Below, one piece after another: positions 1 to 9,448 of a stretch of 56,349 nucleotides of DNA (its first letter is position 1; every line of letters starts with the position of its first letter). Below the pieces are notes generated by a model, which saw nothing but the letters and a program-made list of their open reading frames with translations, was not told the origin of the DNA and did not search any database. This DNA comes from Marinobacterium sp. GTDB taxonomy: Bacteria > Pseudomonadota > Gammaproteobacteria > Pseudomonadales > Balneatricaceae. The DNA lies in the NCBI GenBank assembly GCA_025800125.1, contig JAOXSF010000076.1, positions 1-56,349 of the forward strand, given 5' to 3'. A program made the translations under genes and the position numbers.

Positions 1-1
1 T

Positions 2-469
2 GAACAGGATCAGCTGGCAGTACTGAAGGCTGAGTTGGACAAGCCTGTGGCTGAGCGACAAGAGGGGGCGAGCGATGCTCAGCTGAATGCGCAGATAAGC
101 GAGATTACCGGGGTTCGAACCTTCGACCAGCTCAGCACTGAGGAGCAGACACAGGTCAATAAACTGCATGTCCAGATTGCCGAACTGGCACCGGCAGAAG
201 CAGCCCGATTGAACGGTGAGGACTTCGCCAATATCCCTGTCGATAGCATGCCGCCGGTTGAAGTCGTTGCAGGTTTTGAAGTATCGGCTTTTGAAGGCCG
301 TGATGACCCGGCGTGGGCTAATATCGGCAACCCGAATATCAGTCAGATGGGGGAATATACCTTTGATCTGGAAGCGATGATGTCGGGTGGTGTCGAGCAC
401 GTGGATGAGGGCATTTATATTATTGGCCAGCCCGTTGGTATGGATGATGCCGTCATAGAGGTTCTCTGA
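2..469 (+). CDS. Hypothetical protein, C-terminal part (5' end outside window)
   Basis: The frame is open from the first bases of the window, so this is the end of a longer gene; an internal TTG near base 35 should not be taken as the start. The visible 155 or so residues are acidic. They begin with a polar, helix-prone stretch rich in Q, E and A, and end in a more structured part with several Gly, Asn and Pro residues. I see no signal peptide, membrane segment or known motif, and I do not recognise the family. A good rho-independent terminator follows 28 bases after the stop, so this is the last gene of its transcript. No function can be assigned. Confidence 0.6.
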   Translation, partial: EQDQLAVLKAELDKPVAERQEGASDAQLNAQISEITGVRTFDQLSTEEQTQVNKLHVQIAELAPAEAARLNGEDFANIPVDSMPPVEVVAGFEVSAFEGRDDPAWANIGNPNISQMGEYTFDLEAMMSGGVEHVDEGIYIIGQPVGMDDAVIEVL

Positions 470-497
470 CAGCAGAGGACTGGCCAAACTGGATAGA

Positions 498-530
498 AAA
501 CGGTGACCTTGCGGTCGCCGTTTCTTATTT
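498..530 (+). terminator. Rho-independent terminator of the first gene
   Basis: An 11-bp stem (498-508 with 513-523, one G-T pair) closes a TTGC loop and is followed by CTTATTT. It sits just behind the partial gene ending at 469 and also lies between it and the convergent LysR gene. Confidence 0.75.
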
Positions 531-571
531 GAGGGGGCCGGGCTTGATAGAGCCTTGGCACTAACAGGCTA

Positions 572-1453
572 TTATTCTACCCAGCCAGCAAACTCTGTCA
601 GCAGATAATCAATTGCCAACCGGGCACGCATTGGCAGAAATTTTCGGTTCTGATACACAATCCAGTTGCTGACGCCACTGTGCCAGAAAGGTTCCAGTAC
701 CGGTATCAGGGCACCACGCTGTATTGCCTCAATCAGATTACTGCGTGGTAGATAAACGATTCCCAGTCCTTGTTCGCAGGCGCGTAGCAGAGTGGCTGGG
801 TTATTGCTTTGAAAACGACCTTGTACCCGAATGCTGCTGGCACGGCCTTTGTGCTGGAAGGTCCAGTTATCATTATTGATAATGCAGCTATGTTGGCGTA
901 GATCTTCCGGGTGCTGTGGGCTGCCATATTGCGACAGGTAAGCCGGGCTGGCGGCGGCCATAAGGCGACGGTCTACCAGTTTGCGAGCGACCAGGCTGGA
1001 GTCCTTCAACTGGCCAAGCCGAATGGCAAAATCATAACCCTCCTCCACAAAGTTGATCAGCCGACTATCAAAATTGATTTTTACACTCAGCTGCGGGTGC
1101 TGGCAGGCAAAGTTGATCAGCGCGGGTGCGACGTGGTTTTCAGCAAAGGCCCCGGCAGCACTCACCCGCAGAATACCGCTTAGCTGATAGTGCTGGGCGC
1201 TGACCTGTTCATTAGCCTGTAGCAGTCCATCTACCAGATCACGGCACTGATGGTAATAAAGCGTACCTGCATCGGTCAGGCTCACCAGCCGGGTGGTGCG
1301 GGCGACCAGAGCAACGCCTAGCCGTGTCTCCAGTCTGGCCACCTGACGGCTGATATGACTGGTGCTACAGCCCAGCTGACGAGCTGCGGCTGAAAAACCC
1401 TGTTGCTCTGCTACCGCGACAAATTCCTGTATGCCCTCAAAGCTGTCCATCAC
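572..1453 (-). CDS. LysR-family transcriptional regulator
   Basis: This is a 293-residue protein of normal LysR length. Residues 1-65 form the winged helix-turn-helix, with the typical FSAAARQLGCSTSHISRQVARLE pattern around the recognition helix; the rest is the periplasmic-binding-protein-like effector domain. It resembles the large CrgA/AaeR-like subgroup common in proteobacteria. It is divergent from the DJ-1/PfpI-like gene at 1596 with about 140 bases between them, and a perfect inverted repeat of LysR-box type lies in that gap. Control of the neighbour, and of itself, is therefore the simplest inference. The effector molecule cannot be told from sequence. Confidence 0.9.
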   Translation of the reverse strand: MMDSFEGIQEFVAVAEQQGFSAAARQLGCSTSHISRQVARLETRLGVALVARTTRLVSLTDAGTLYYHQCRDLVDGLLQANEQVSAQHYQLSGILRVSAAGAFAENHVAPALINFACQHPQLSVKINFDSRLINFVEEGYDFAIRLGQLKDSSLVARKLVDRRLMAAASPAYLSQYGSPQHPEDLRQHSCIINNDNWTFQHKGRASSIRVQGRFQSNNPATLLRACEQGLGIVYLPRSNLIEAIQRGALIPVLEPFWHSGVSNWIVYQNRKFLPMRARLAIDYLLTEFAGWVE

Positions 1454-1468
1454 TGCGCCCTGTCAGAT

Positions 1469-1486
1469 TATTGCTGTTCTGCAATA
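1469..1486. promoter_or_regulatory. Candidate LysR operator
   Basis: TATTGC-TGTTCT-GCAATA is a perfect 6-6-6 inverted repeat of the T-N11-A kind. It lies 16 bases upstream of the LysR start and about 110 bases upstream of the divergent amidotransferase-like gene. The assignment rests on position and symmetry only. Confidence 0.5.
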
Positions 1487-1595
1487 GTGAATTTGAAAAG
1501 AGTCATATTATCAGCCAACCAGGGATTAACTAGAGTATAGGCATCCTATCGTTTATTCCGGCCGCTGAATGTGGCCCCTGCAATGAGGCATCAAG

Positions 1596-2270
1596 ATGAA
1601 AACAGTACTGATTCCCGTTACCAGCCATGCCACTCTGGGCAGCACTGATCAGGCCAATGGCACTTACGCACCAGAACTGACCCATGTGGTTGCTCAGCTG
1701 GATGCAGCGGGCGTCGCCTACCGTATCGCTTCCATTGAAGGCGGTGCGGCACCGTTGTATGGCACTGATATGGATGGCGACAGCGTGAATGATGCCGTAT
1801 TGGCGAATGAACAGTTCCAGGCACAGATTAACGATACTCTGCCACTGGCGCAGGTGAAGGGAGCTGATTACGATGCCATCTTTTACCCTGGCGGTTTCGG
1901 GTTACTGTCTGATCTGGCAGAAAATCAGGGTTTTGCCAGTATTGCCGCTGCACACTATGAAGCAGGTGGCGTGATTGCGGCGGTTTGTCATGGCCCGGCG
2001 GCACTGTTACCGATCACGCTCAGCAACGGCGACAAACTGCTGGCACGTAAATCTGTCACCGGTTTTACCCGTGAAGAAGAGGTGGATTACAACACCATCA
2101 ACGATATTCCATTTCTGCTGGAAGAGGCGCTGGCACGTAACGCCGCCCGCTACAGCAAAGGCCAGCCATGGCATGAACTGGTGATAGAAGATGACCGTCT
2201 GATTACCGGCCAGAACCCGGCCAGTGCCCATGGTGTGGGTAAAGCACTGCTGGCGCATTTGCAGGGTTAA
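1596..2270 (+). CDS. DJ-1/PfpI family (type 1 glutamine amidotransferase-like) protein
   Basis: This 224-residue protein has the DJ-1/PfpI fold and is of the Hsp31/YhbO-like kind. The nucleophile elbow AVCHGPAAL carries Cys131 followed by His132, and an acidic residue of the GADYDAIFYPGGFG segment stands upstream as in the family. Relatives are chaperones, glyoxalase III-type methylglyoxal detoxifiers or deglycases; sequence alone does not separate these. The context, divergent from its own LysR regulator and near glutathione-dependent formaldehyde dehydrogenase, fits reactive-aldehyde or electrophile defence, but that is inference. No signal peptide is seen, so it is probably cytoplasmic. 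Its stop codon lies in the first unit of a tandem repeat array. Confidence 0.85.
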   Translation: MKTVLIPVTSHATLGSTDQANGTYAPELTHVVAQLDAAGVAYRIASIEGGAAPLYGTDMDGDSVNDAVLANEQFQAQINDTLPLAQVKGADYDAIFYPGGFGLLSDLAENQGFASIAAAHYEAGGVIAAVCHGPAALLPITLSNGDKLLARKSVTGFTREEEVDYNTINDIPFLLEEALARNAARYSKGQPWHELVIEDDRLITGQNPASAHGVGKALLAHLQG

Positions 2271-2340
2271 CTGACTGTTCTTCGGTTAACTGACAGTGCT
2301 TCGGTTACCCGCCGGTGCCCCGGTTAACTGCTCGCTGGCC
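2265..2340. repeat. 19-bp tandem repeat, 4 copies
   Basis: Four contiguous units start at 2265, 2284, 2303 and 2322, with consensus GGTTAACTGACNGTNCTTC. The first unit contains the TAA stop of the amidotransferase-like gene. Units 1 and 2 are nearly identical; units 3 and 4 have diverged. Confidence 0.85.
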
Positions 2341-2346
2341 GGGGAT

Positions 2347-2379
2347 GCCTGAATTCGTGTGTATTCAGGCTTTCGTATT
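2347..2379 (+). terminator. Terminator between convergent genes
   Basis: GCCTGAAT (2347-2354) pairs perfectly with ATTCAGGC (2363-2370) and is followed by TTTCGTATT. It ends transcripts of the amidotransferase-like gene and overlaps the last codons of the convergent LysR gene. Confidence 0.6.
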
Positions 2380-3243
2380 CAAGCCCGCCGCCAGATGGTC
2401 CAGCAGCAGTGTTACCTTGGGCGACGGGTGACGATTGTGGGGGTAAAGCCCCCAGATGCCTTCTTCTTCTGGCTGATAATCCTGTAGCACTGTCACCAGA
2501 TCACCGCTGGCCAGCCAGGGTTCCACGTAGTAGTCCGGCAGTTGTACCAATCCCAGCCCTTTCAATGCTGCATCCAGCAATGCCGGGCCGCTATTACAGC
2601 GGATATTGCCGCTGACCCGCACGTTACGTTCCTGCCCCGCCTCCTGCAAACGCCAGTAGTCCCGTGAATTGAGCAGGCAATTATGCTCGGCCAGTGCCGT
2701 CAGATTCTGTGGTGTGCCATGTTGTGCCAGATAGGCTGGAGTGGCACAGATATAACTTACCCGTGACGCCAGCCGCCTTGCCATCATGGTTGAGTCCGCC
2801 AGCCGACCGGGCCTGATGGCCAGATCAAAACCACCGGCAACCAGGTCAACAGTCTGATTAGTGAGCCGGAACTGCAACTCCAGCGCCGGATACTGCGCTA
2901 TAAAGGTGTTTACCAGAGGGGCAATACGTAGCTCGCCGTAGGTGCCAGGGGCGGTCAGTTTCAGGCGGCCACGGGGCTCACTGCTGAGATCGCTGATGGC
3001 CCGTTCCGCATCTTCCAGACTATCCAGCACCTGACGACAGTGCTGATAGTAGGTGGTGCCTGCTTCGGTTAGCGAGACTTTGCGGGTGGTGCGGTAGAAC
3101 AGCCGGGTCGCAAGCCGGTTTTCCAGTGCGCTTACCTGACGGCTTACCTGGGCGATAGAAATTCCCAGTGTGTGTGCTGACGCGGTAAAACTGCCCGTTT
3201 CTGCCACGGTGACGAACTCTGTAACCCCTTCCCAGCGCTGCAT
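2365..3243 (-). CDS. LysR-family transcriptional regulator
   Basis: This is a 292-residue LysR protein. The N-terminal winged helix-turn-helix shows FTASAHTLGISIAQVSRQVSALE, followed by the FYRTTRKVSLTEAG wing; the C-terminal two-thirds is the effector-binding domain. It is similar in kind to the LysR at 572-1453, so the two may be distant paralogues (CrgA-like subgroup). It is convergent with the DJ-1/PfpI-like gene and has no close gene upstream: the next is frmA, same strand, about 370 bases away. Its target is unknown; frmA and the amidotransferase-like gene are both possible. The start is the ATG at 3243. Confidence 0.9.
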   Translation of the reverse strand: MQRWEGVTEFVTVAETGSFTASAHTLGISIAQVSRQVSALENRLATRLFYRTTRKVSLTEAGTTYYQHCRQVLDSLEDAERAISDLSSEPRGRLKLTAPGTYGELRIAPLVNTFIAQYPALELQFRLTNQTVDLVAGGFDLAIRPGRLADSTMMARRLASRVSYICATPAYLAQHGTPQNLTALAEHNCLLNSRDYWRLQEAGQERNVRVSGNIRCNSGPALLDAALKGLGLVQLPDYYVEPWLASGDLVTVLQDYQPEEEGIWGLYPHNRHPSPKVTLLLDHLAAGLNTKA

Positions 3244-3446
3244 TATTACATTCCATACAAGTGACTCTATTGAGAATGAATTATCACTAATTCGAAACCA
3301 ACTGCAATATCTGTCATCCAGACGGCCATGCTGTCCCGACGTAGTTCAGCAAGTATCGGTAAAGCCAGATGCTCTGGTTGTTATGGGAATCCAGGGTCAA
3401 AAGACGGAGCCGGTAAGCAGGTGGTTTATCTGTTGTGGGTATAGAG

Positions 3447-3500
3447 CGGGTATTGAATATAGAGCGTGTATTGAATATAGAGCAGGTATTGAATATGGAG
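3447..3500. repeat. 18-bp tandem repeat, 3 copies
   Basis: Contiguous units at 3447, 3465 and 3483 share the core GTATTGAATATAGAG. Variation is concentrated at the first few bases of each unit and in the last copy. Confidence 0.85.
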
Positions 3501-3528
3501 AGGGCTGCGTACAGCAGAGAAGGGAGAT

Positions 3529-3559
3529 AAAAAAACGCGCAGGCAGATTGCCAGCGCGT
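3529..3559 (-). terminator. Rho-independent terminator of frmA
   Basis: Read on the minus strand, a GCGC-rich stem (3535-3540 with 3554-3559) is extended by an inner GGCA/TGCC stem and followed by seven T residues. It lies about 55 bases beyond the frmA stop. Confidence 0.8.
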
Positions 3560-3613
3560 TGTCGGTTGGCTGATACGGGGGAGGCTCAGCCAACAACGAA
3601 AATCTGATTGCGA

Positions 3614-5202
<1,589 letters not shown>

Positions 5203-7473
5203 ATGCCAAACAGCCACAACAACCTTGCTGCTTTTATCTGGTCCGTCGCTGACCTGCTGCGTGGTGATTTCAAACAGTCCCAGTATGGGCGCGTTATCCT
5301 GCCATTTACCCTGCTGCGCCGCCTCGAATGCGTGTTGGAACCCACCCGGCCAGCGGTGCTGGCGCAGTATGAAAAAGTAAAAGTGATGAACCTGCCGGAA
5401 GAAGGTATGGAAAAAATGCTGCTGCGGGCGTCGGGCTTATCTTTCTTTAATACCTCACCGATGAACCTGTCGAAACTGGGCCAGGCGGGCATTAAAGACA
5501 ACCTGGAAAACTATGTGCTGTCGTTTTCCAGGGATGCCCGTGAAATCTTCGAACATTTTAAATTTGATGAATTTGTCGCCACCCTGAACGACGCCAACCT
5601 GCTTTATAAAGTGGTGCAGAAATTCAAAAATATTGACCTGAGCCCCGCCGCCGTTTCTAACCATGAAATGGGGCTGGTGTTTGAAGAGTTGATCCGCCGT
5701 TTTGCTGAATCTTCCAATGAAACTGCCGGTGAACACTTTACCCCACGGGATATTGTCCAGCTCACCACCTCGCTGGTGTTTATGGAAGATGACGAAGCCC
5801 TTACCCGTGAAGGTATTATCCGCACCATTTACGACCCCACTGCCGGTACGGGCGGTTTTCTGTCGTCCGGTATGGAATATGTATACGAGCATAACAAAAA
5901 CGCCGTGATGCGAGCTTTTGGCCAGGAGCTGAACCCGGAGTCCTACGCCATCTGCAAGGCTGATATGCTGATCAAGGGCCAGGATGTCAGCCGTATCAAG
6001 CTGGGTAATACCCTGTCTAACGACCACCTGGCTAACGACCAGTTTGACTATATGCTGTCTAACCCGCCGTTCGGGGTGGACTGGAAAAAGATTGAAAGTG
6101 ACATCAAGGACGAACACAGCATAAAAGGCTTTAATGGCCGCTTTGGCCCCGGCCTGCCACGGGTGTCAGACGGCTCGCTACTGTTTCTGCTGCACCTGAT
6201 CAGCAAGTTTCGTGACCCTTCTTTTGAAAAGAGTGCGCCGGAGAACAGTAACCCAAGCCGTATCGGTATTATTCTGAACGGCTCGCCGCTGTTTACTGGT
6301 GGCGCGGGCAGCGGTGAAAGCGAAATCCGCCGCTATATTCTGGAGGCTGACCTGCTGGAAGCGATTGTCGCCCTGCCGACAGATATGTTCTACAACACCG
6401 GCATCGCCACCTATATCTGGGTGCTGAGCAATAAAAAGTCCGCTGAACGCAAAGGTAAGGTGCAACTGATTAATGGCGTTAACCTGTGCGGCAAGATGCG
6501 CAAGTCGCTGGGTTCCAAACGTAACCTGATGAGCGAAGCTGACCGGCGCACCATCACCAAAAACTTTGGTGCGTTTACTGAAGCCAGTGACGATCACTTT
6601 GCAGCGAAAATCTTCGATACCCACCAGTTTGGCTACCGCCGTATCACCGTAGAGCGGCCGCTGCGGCTGTCGGCACAGATCAGCGATGAAGCGGTTGCCG
6701 GGCTACGTTATGCGCCCAAACCCTATAACGCCGCCATGCGCTGGATTCACAGCGAATACGGGGATCAGTGTCACACTATGCTGGCAGACCTTTCCGCAGA
6801 GATGGAAGCAGCCATTCGCGCCAGAATCAAAGCCGACTTTAAAGAACTGAAAGAGAAACAGATCAAAGAACTGCTAAGCGATAAACTCTGGCTGTTCCAG
6901 CTGGGCCTGATGGATAAAGCACAACAGTTACAGGCCGAAATCGGCAGTGGCCAGAGCGACGACTTCAACCGCTTTGATCAGACGCTGAAAGCCGCGCTGA
7001 AAACGCTGGGCCTGAAGCTGGATGCCAAAGAGAAAAAACAGTTCCTCGATGCTATCACCCACAAAAACCCTGAAGCGGAGCCGGTCATAAAGAAAGTGCT
7101 TAAAGAGGATGAGCAACCTTTATACGGAGCCTTCGCCTACCAGGGCAAGGTGGTGGAATTCCAGCCAGATGGCGACTTACGGGACAATGAAAATATCCCG
7201 CTGAACCCGTCCATCAACACCAGCCAGCTGATTACCAGCCAGCTGATTACCAGCTACTTTAACCGCGAAGTTGCGCCCCATGTCCCCGATGCCTGGATTA
7301 ATGCCGATAAACGCGATGCCCAGGATGGCGAGATCGGTATTGTCGGTTACGAAATTCCGTTTAACCGCCACTTTTATGTATACCAGCCACCCCGTGCGCT
7401 GGAAGCCATTGATGCCGACCTGGATGCGGTAAGTAAGCGGATTATGGGGCTGCTGGCGGAGGTGCATTCGTGA
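5203..7473 (+). CDS. hsdM: Type I restriction-modification system, methyltransferase subunit HsdM
   Basis: The 756-residue protein starts at the ATG at 5203, the first start that gives the conserved beginning ([20 protein letters not shown]); longer upstream starts add only unlikely sequence. An N-terminal HsdM_N helical domain is followed by the N6-adenine methyltransferase domain. That domain carries motif [10 protein letters not shown] at residue 211 and motif IV NPPFG at residue 287, the AdoMet-binding and catalytic sites. A long coiled-coil-like tail rich in K, E and L follows. It acts with HsdS to methylate the target and with HsdR to cut unmethylated DNA. Near residue 680 a 15-bp duplication gives a repeated TSQLI. 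Its stop overlaps the next start. Confidence 0.95.
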   Translation: MPNSHNNLAAFIWSVADLLRGDFKQSQYGRVILPFTLLRRLECVLEPTRPAVLAQYEKVKVMNLPEEGMEKMLLRASGLSFFNTSPMNLSKLGQAGIKDNLENYVLSFSRDAREIFEHFKFDEFVATLNDANLLYKVVQKFKNIDLSPAAVSNHEMGLVFEELIRRFAESSNETAGEHFTPRDIVQLTTSLVFMEDDEALTREGIIRTIYDPTAGTGGFLSSGMEYVYEHNKNAVMRAFGQELNPESYAICKADMLIKGQDVSRIKLGNTLSNDHLANDQFDYMLSNPPFGVDWKKIESDIKDEHSIKGFNGRFGPGLPRVSDGSLLFLLHLISKFRDPSFEKSAPENSNPSRIGIILNGSPLFTGGAGSGESEIRRYILEADLLEAIVALPTDMFYNTGIATYIWVLSNKKSAERKGKVQLINGVNLCGKMRKSLGSKRNLMSEADRRTITKNFGAFTEASDDHFAAKIFDTHQFGYRRITVERPLRLSAQISDEAVAGLRYAPKPYNAAMRWIHSEYGDQCHTMLADLSAEMEAAIRARIKADFKELKEKQIKELLSDKLWLFQLGLMDKAQQLQAEIGSGQSDDFNRFDQTLKAALKTLGLKLDAKEKKQFLDAITHKNPEAEPVIKKVLKEDEQPLYGAFAYQGKVVEFQPDGDLRDNENIPLNPSINTSQLITSQLITSYFNREVAPHVPDAWINADKRDAQDGEIGIVGYEIPFNRHFYVYQPPRALEAIDADLDAVSKRIMGLLAEVHS
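7219..7248. repeat. In-frame 15-bp tandem duplication in hsdM
   Basis: ACCAGCCAGCTGATT occurs twice in perfect tandem (7219-7233 and 7234-7248), followed by the start of a third copy. It inserts five residues (TSQLI) without breaking the frame. Confidence 0.9.
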
Positions 7474-8150
7474 GCCAATCCGACAAAAAACTGAACCTCA
7501 GCCTTGATGCTGACTACCGGCACTGGCTGAAAGACCTGAAACAGAAGTTTCTCTCTACCCAGCTGAAAGCCGCTGTTCAGGTAAACCCCACCCTGCTGAC
7601 GTTTTACTGGGAACTGGGGGAAGACATTGTACGCAGGCAGGCGCAGGCGACCTGGGGCGATGGTTTTCTGAAACAACTCAGTCAGGATTTAATGGCGGAA
7701 TTCCCTGAAATCAAAGGGTTTTCCCGCCGGAATCTTGAATTGATTCGGCAGTGGTATCAATTCTGGAACCAGTCTCCGGAGATTGCGAAACAGGCTGTTG
7801 CGCAATTAGTTCAGGTGCCCTGGGGGCATAATCTGAAGATCATCAGTAAGTGCCAGACAACAACTGAAGCGCTGTATTACGTGCACAACACCATCGAATA
7901 CGGTTGGAGCCGCAACGTCCTCACTCACCAGATTGAAAGCGGTTTATGGCAGCGGGAGGGCACTGCATCCAGTAACTTCAGCTCGACACTGCCCACCGTG
8001 CAGTCAGACCTGACGGAGTGCGCCCTGAGTGATCTTCAAAAGCCGATTGGTGTGTCGGCGTATCAGTTGACGCAATCACTGCCGGATAATTTAAAGTCAA
8101 AATTGCCCAGTGTTGAGGAAATAGAACAGGAACTGGGAGGTGAACTGTAA
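7470..8150 (+). CDS. DUF1016 (YhcG-like) protein lacking its nuclease core
   Basis: The 226-residue protein starts at a GTG overlapping the hsdM stop by four bases and ends overlapping the hsdS start (TAATG). Residues 1-175 match the DUF1016 N-terminal helical domain, with [14 protein letters not shown] near 83 and [10 protein letters not shown] near 116. As I recall full-length YhcG-type proteins of about 340 residues, the N-terminal part ends at about ...LPxxQSDLA. A PD-(D/E)XK nuclease domain follows, then a tail of the type [17 protein letters not shown]...LPSIEEIEAEL. Here QSDL at 178-181 is joined directly to [13 protein letters not shown], so roughly 115-125 residues carrying the nuclease are absent while frame and tail are kept. 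It may be a DNA-binding or decoy remnant; function is unproven. Confidence 0.8.
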   Translation: MSQSDKKLNLSLDADYRHWLKDLKQKFLSTQLKAAVQVNPTLLTFYWELGEDIVRRQAQATWGDGFLKQLSQDLMAEFPEIKGFSRRNLELIRQWYQFWNQSPEIAKQAVAQLVQVPWGHNLKIISKCQTTTEALYYVHNTIEYGWSRNVLTHQIESGLWQREGTASSNFSSTLPTVQSDLTECALSDLQKPIGVSAYQLTQSLPDNLKSKLPSVEEIEQELGGEL

Positions 8151-9448
8151 TGGCCAGGTATAAAGCGTATCCGGAATATAAGGATTCCGGGGTTGAGTGG
8201 TTGGGTAAGATTCCTGGCCACTGGGAAGCAAAACGATTAGGTCAGTTTTTTGAAGAAAGAAGAGATAAGGTTAGCGATAAAGATTACCCGGCATTGTCCG
8301 TAACAATGCAAGGTATTGTGCCTCAGCTTGAAAATGCAGCTAAGACGGATGCTGGTGATAACCGTAAGTTAGTATTGAAAAATGACTTTGTGATCAATAG
8401 TCGATCAGACAGAAAGGGATCATCAGGTGTTTCCCCTTATGATGGTTCTGTCTCTTTGATCGCTATTGTCATGATACCGAGGAGAGTTATCCCGGCGTAT
8501 GCGCATCACTTATTGCGGAGCCAGCCATTTCAAGAAGAGTTTTACCGTTATGGAAAAGGTATTGTCGCTGATTTATGGAGTACGAATTCTTCAGAGATGA
8601 AGAATATCCTGATTCCGAAAATACCTGATCAGGAAGCTAAGACAATTGCCAATTTCCTCGACCACGAAACCGCTAAAATCGACACCCTGATCGAAGAACA
8701 GCAATCCCTGATCCGGCTATTGCAGGAAAAGCGACAGGCGGTCATCAGCCATGTTGTAGCTGCTAGACCCGATGAAAAAGTGGCCCGGCTTTCATACTTC
8801 ATTGACTTACTTCCTGGCTATGCCTTTCCAAGCAAGGGTTATAAGGACACAGAGGAAGGTAATATAAAGTTGCTTCGCGGAATTAATATAGGTGTTGGCT
8901 ATCTAAAATGGGATGAAGTAGCTTATTGGCGATGCTCTGAACTAGAAGATTTGGAAGCTTTCCAGCTGCATGAAGGAGATATCGTTTTCGGAATGGATCG
9001 ACCGTGGATTAGCTCAGGTGCAAGAGTGGCTGAGGTGAAAGCGGAAGATTTACCATGCTTGTTATTGCAGCGGGTTGCCCGTATTCGTGCAGGACAAAAA
9101 ACTTTCCAACCGTTTATAAAAATGTGTTTGCAGAGCATTGAATTTAAGAAATATGTGGAATCCGACTTAACTGGTGTTAGTGTTCCTCACATTAGCCCTG
9201 AGCAGATAAAAGGCTTCGGAATCAGGGACATTTCTTTTGAGCAACAAGAAAGCGAGACAAAACAAGCATTGGAGCAGATAAGCCGGATTGAGCGTATTGT
9301 TATTCAAGCTCAGGATGCTATCCAATTAATGCAAGAACGCCGCACCGCTCTGATCTCCGCCGCCGTCACTGGTAAAATCGATGTGCGGGACTGGGTCGCA
9401 CCATCCACGCAAAACCAGCAAGAACAAGTACCAGAGGCCGATATATGA
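8150..9448 (+). CDS. hsdS: Type I restriction-modification specificity subunit HsdS
   Basis: The 432-residue protein has two target recognition domains, each followed by a conserved helical spacer. It begins with the typical half-repeat start (YPEYKDSGVEWLGKIPGHW). The first spacer helix is near residues 165-205 (IANFLDHETAKIDTLIEEQ) and the second near residues 375-420. The two domains read the two halves of a bipartite DNA site. The recognition-domain DNA is visibly richer in A and T than the flanking hsdM and hsdR genes, as is common where these domains are exchanged by recombination. It overlaps hsdR by four bases (ATGA). The target site cannot be read from sequence. Confidence 0.93.
   Translation: MARYKAYPEYKDSGVEWLGKIPGHWEAKRLGQFFEERRDKVSDKDYPALSVTMQGIVPQLENAAKTDAGDNRKLVLKNDFVINSRSDRKGSSGVSPYDGSVSLIAIVMIPRRVIPAYAHHLLRSQPFQEEFYRYGKGIVADLWSTNSSEMKNILIPKIPDQEAKTIANFLDHETAKIDTLIEEQQSLIRLLQEKRQAVISHVVAARPDEKVARLSYFIDLLPGYAFPSKGYKDTEEGNIKLLRGINIGVGYLKWDEVAYWRCSELEDLEAFQLHEGDIVFGMDRPWISSGARVAEVKAEDLPCLLLQRVARIRAGQKTFQPFIKMCLQSIEFKKYVESDLTGVSVPHISPEQIKGFGIRDISFEQQESETKQALEQISRIERIVIQAQDAIQLMQERRTALISAAVTGKIDVRDWVAPSTQNQQEQVPEADI

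Larger units (their letters stand above)
3244..3613. other. Intergenic region LysR-frmA, no gene
   Basis: This 370-base gap holds the promoter side of the LysR gene, an 18-bp tandem repeat (3447-3500), the frmA terminator (3529-3559) and a second inverted repeat TTGGCTGA/TCAGCCAA at 3566-3593. The short reading frames that cross it are built from the repeat and do not look coding. Confidence 0.6.
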
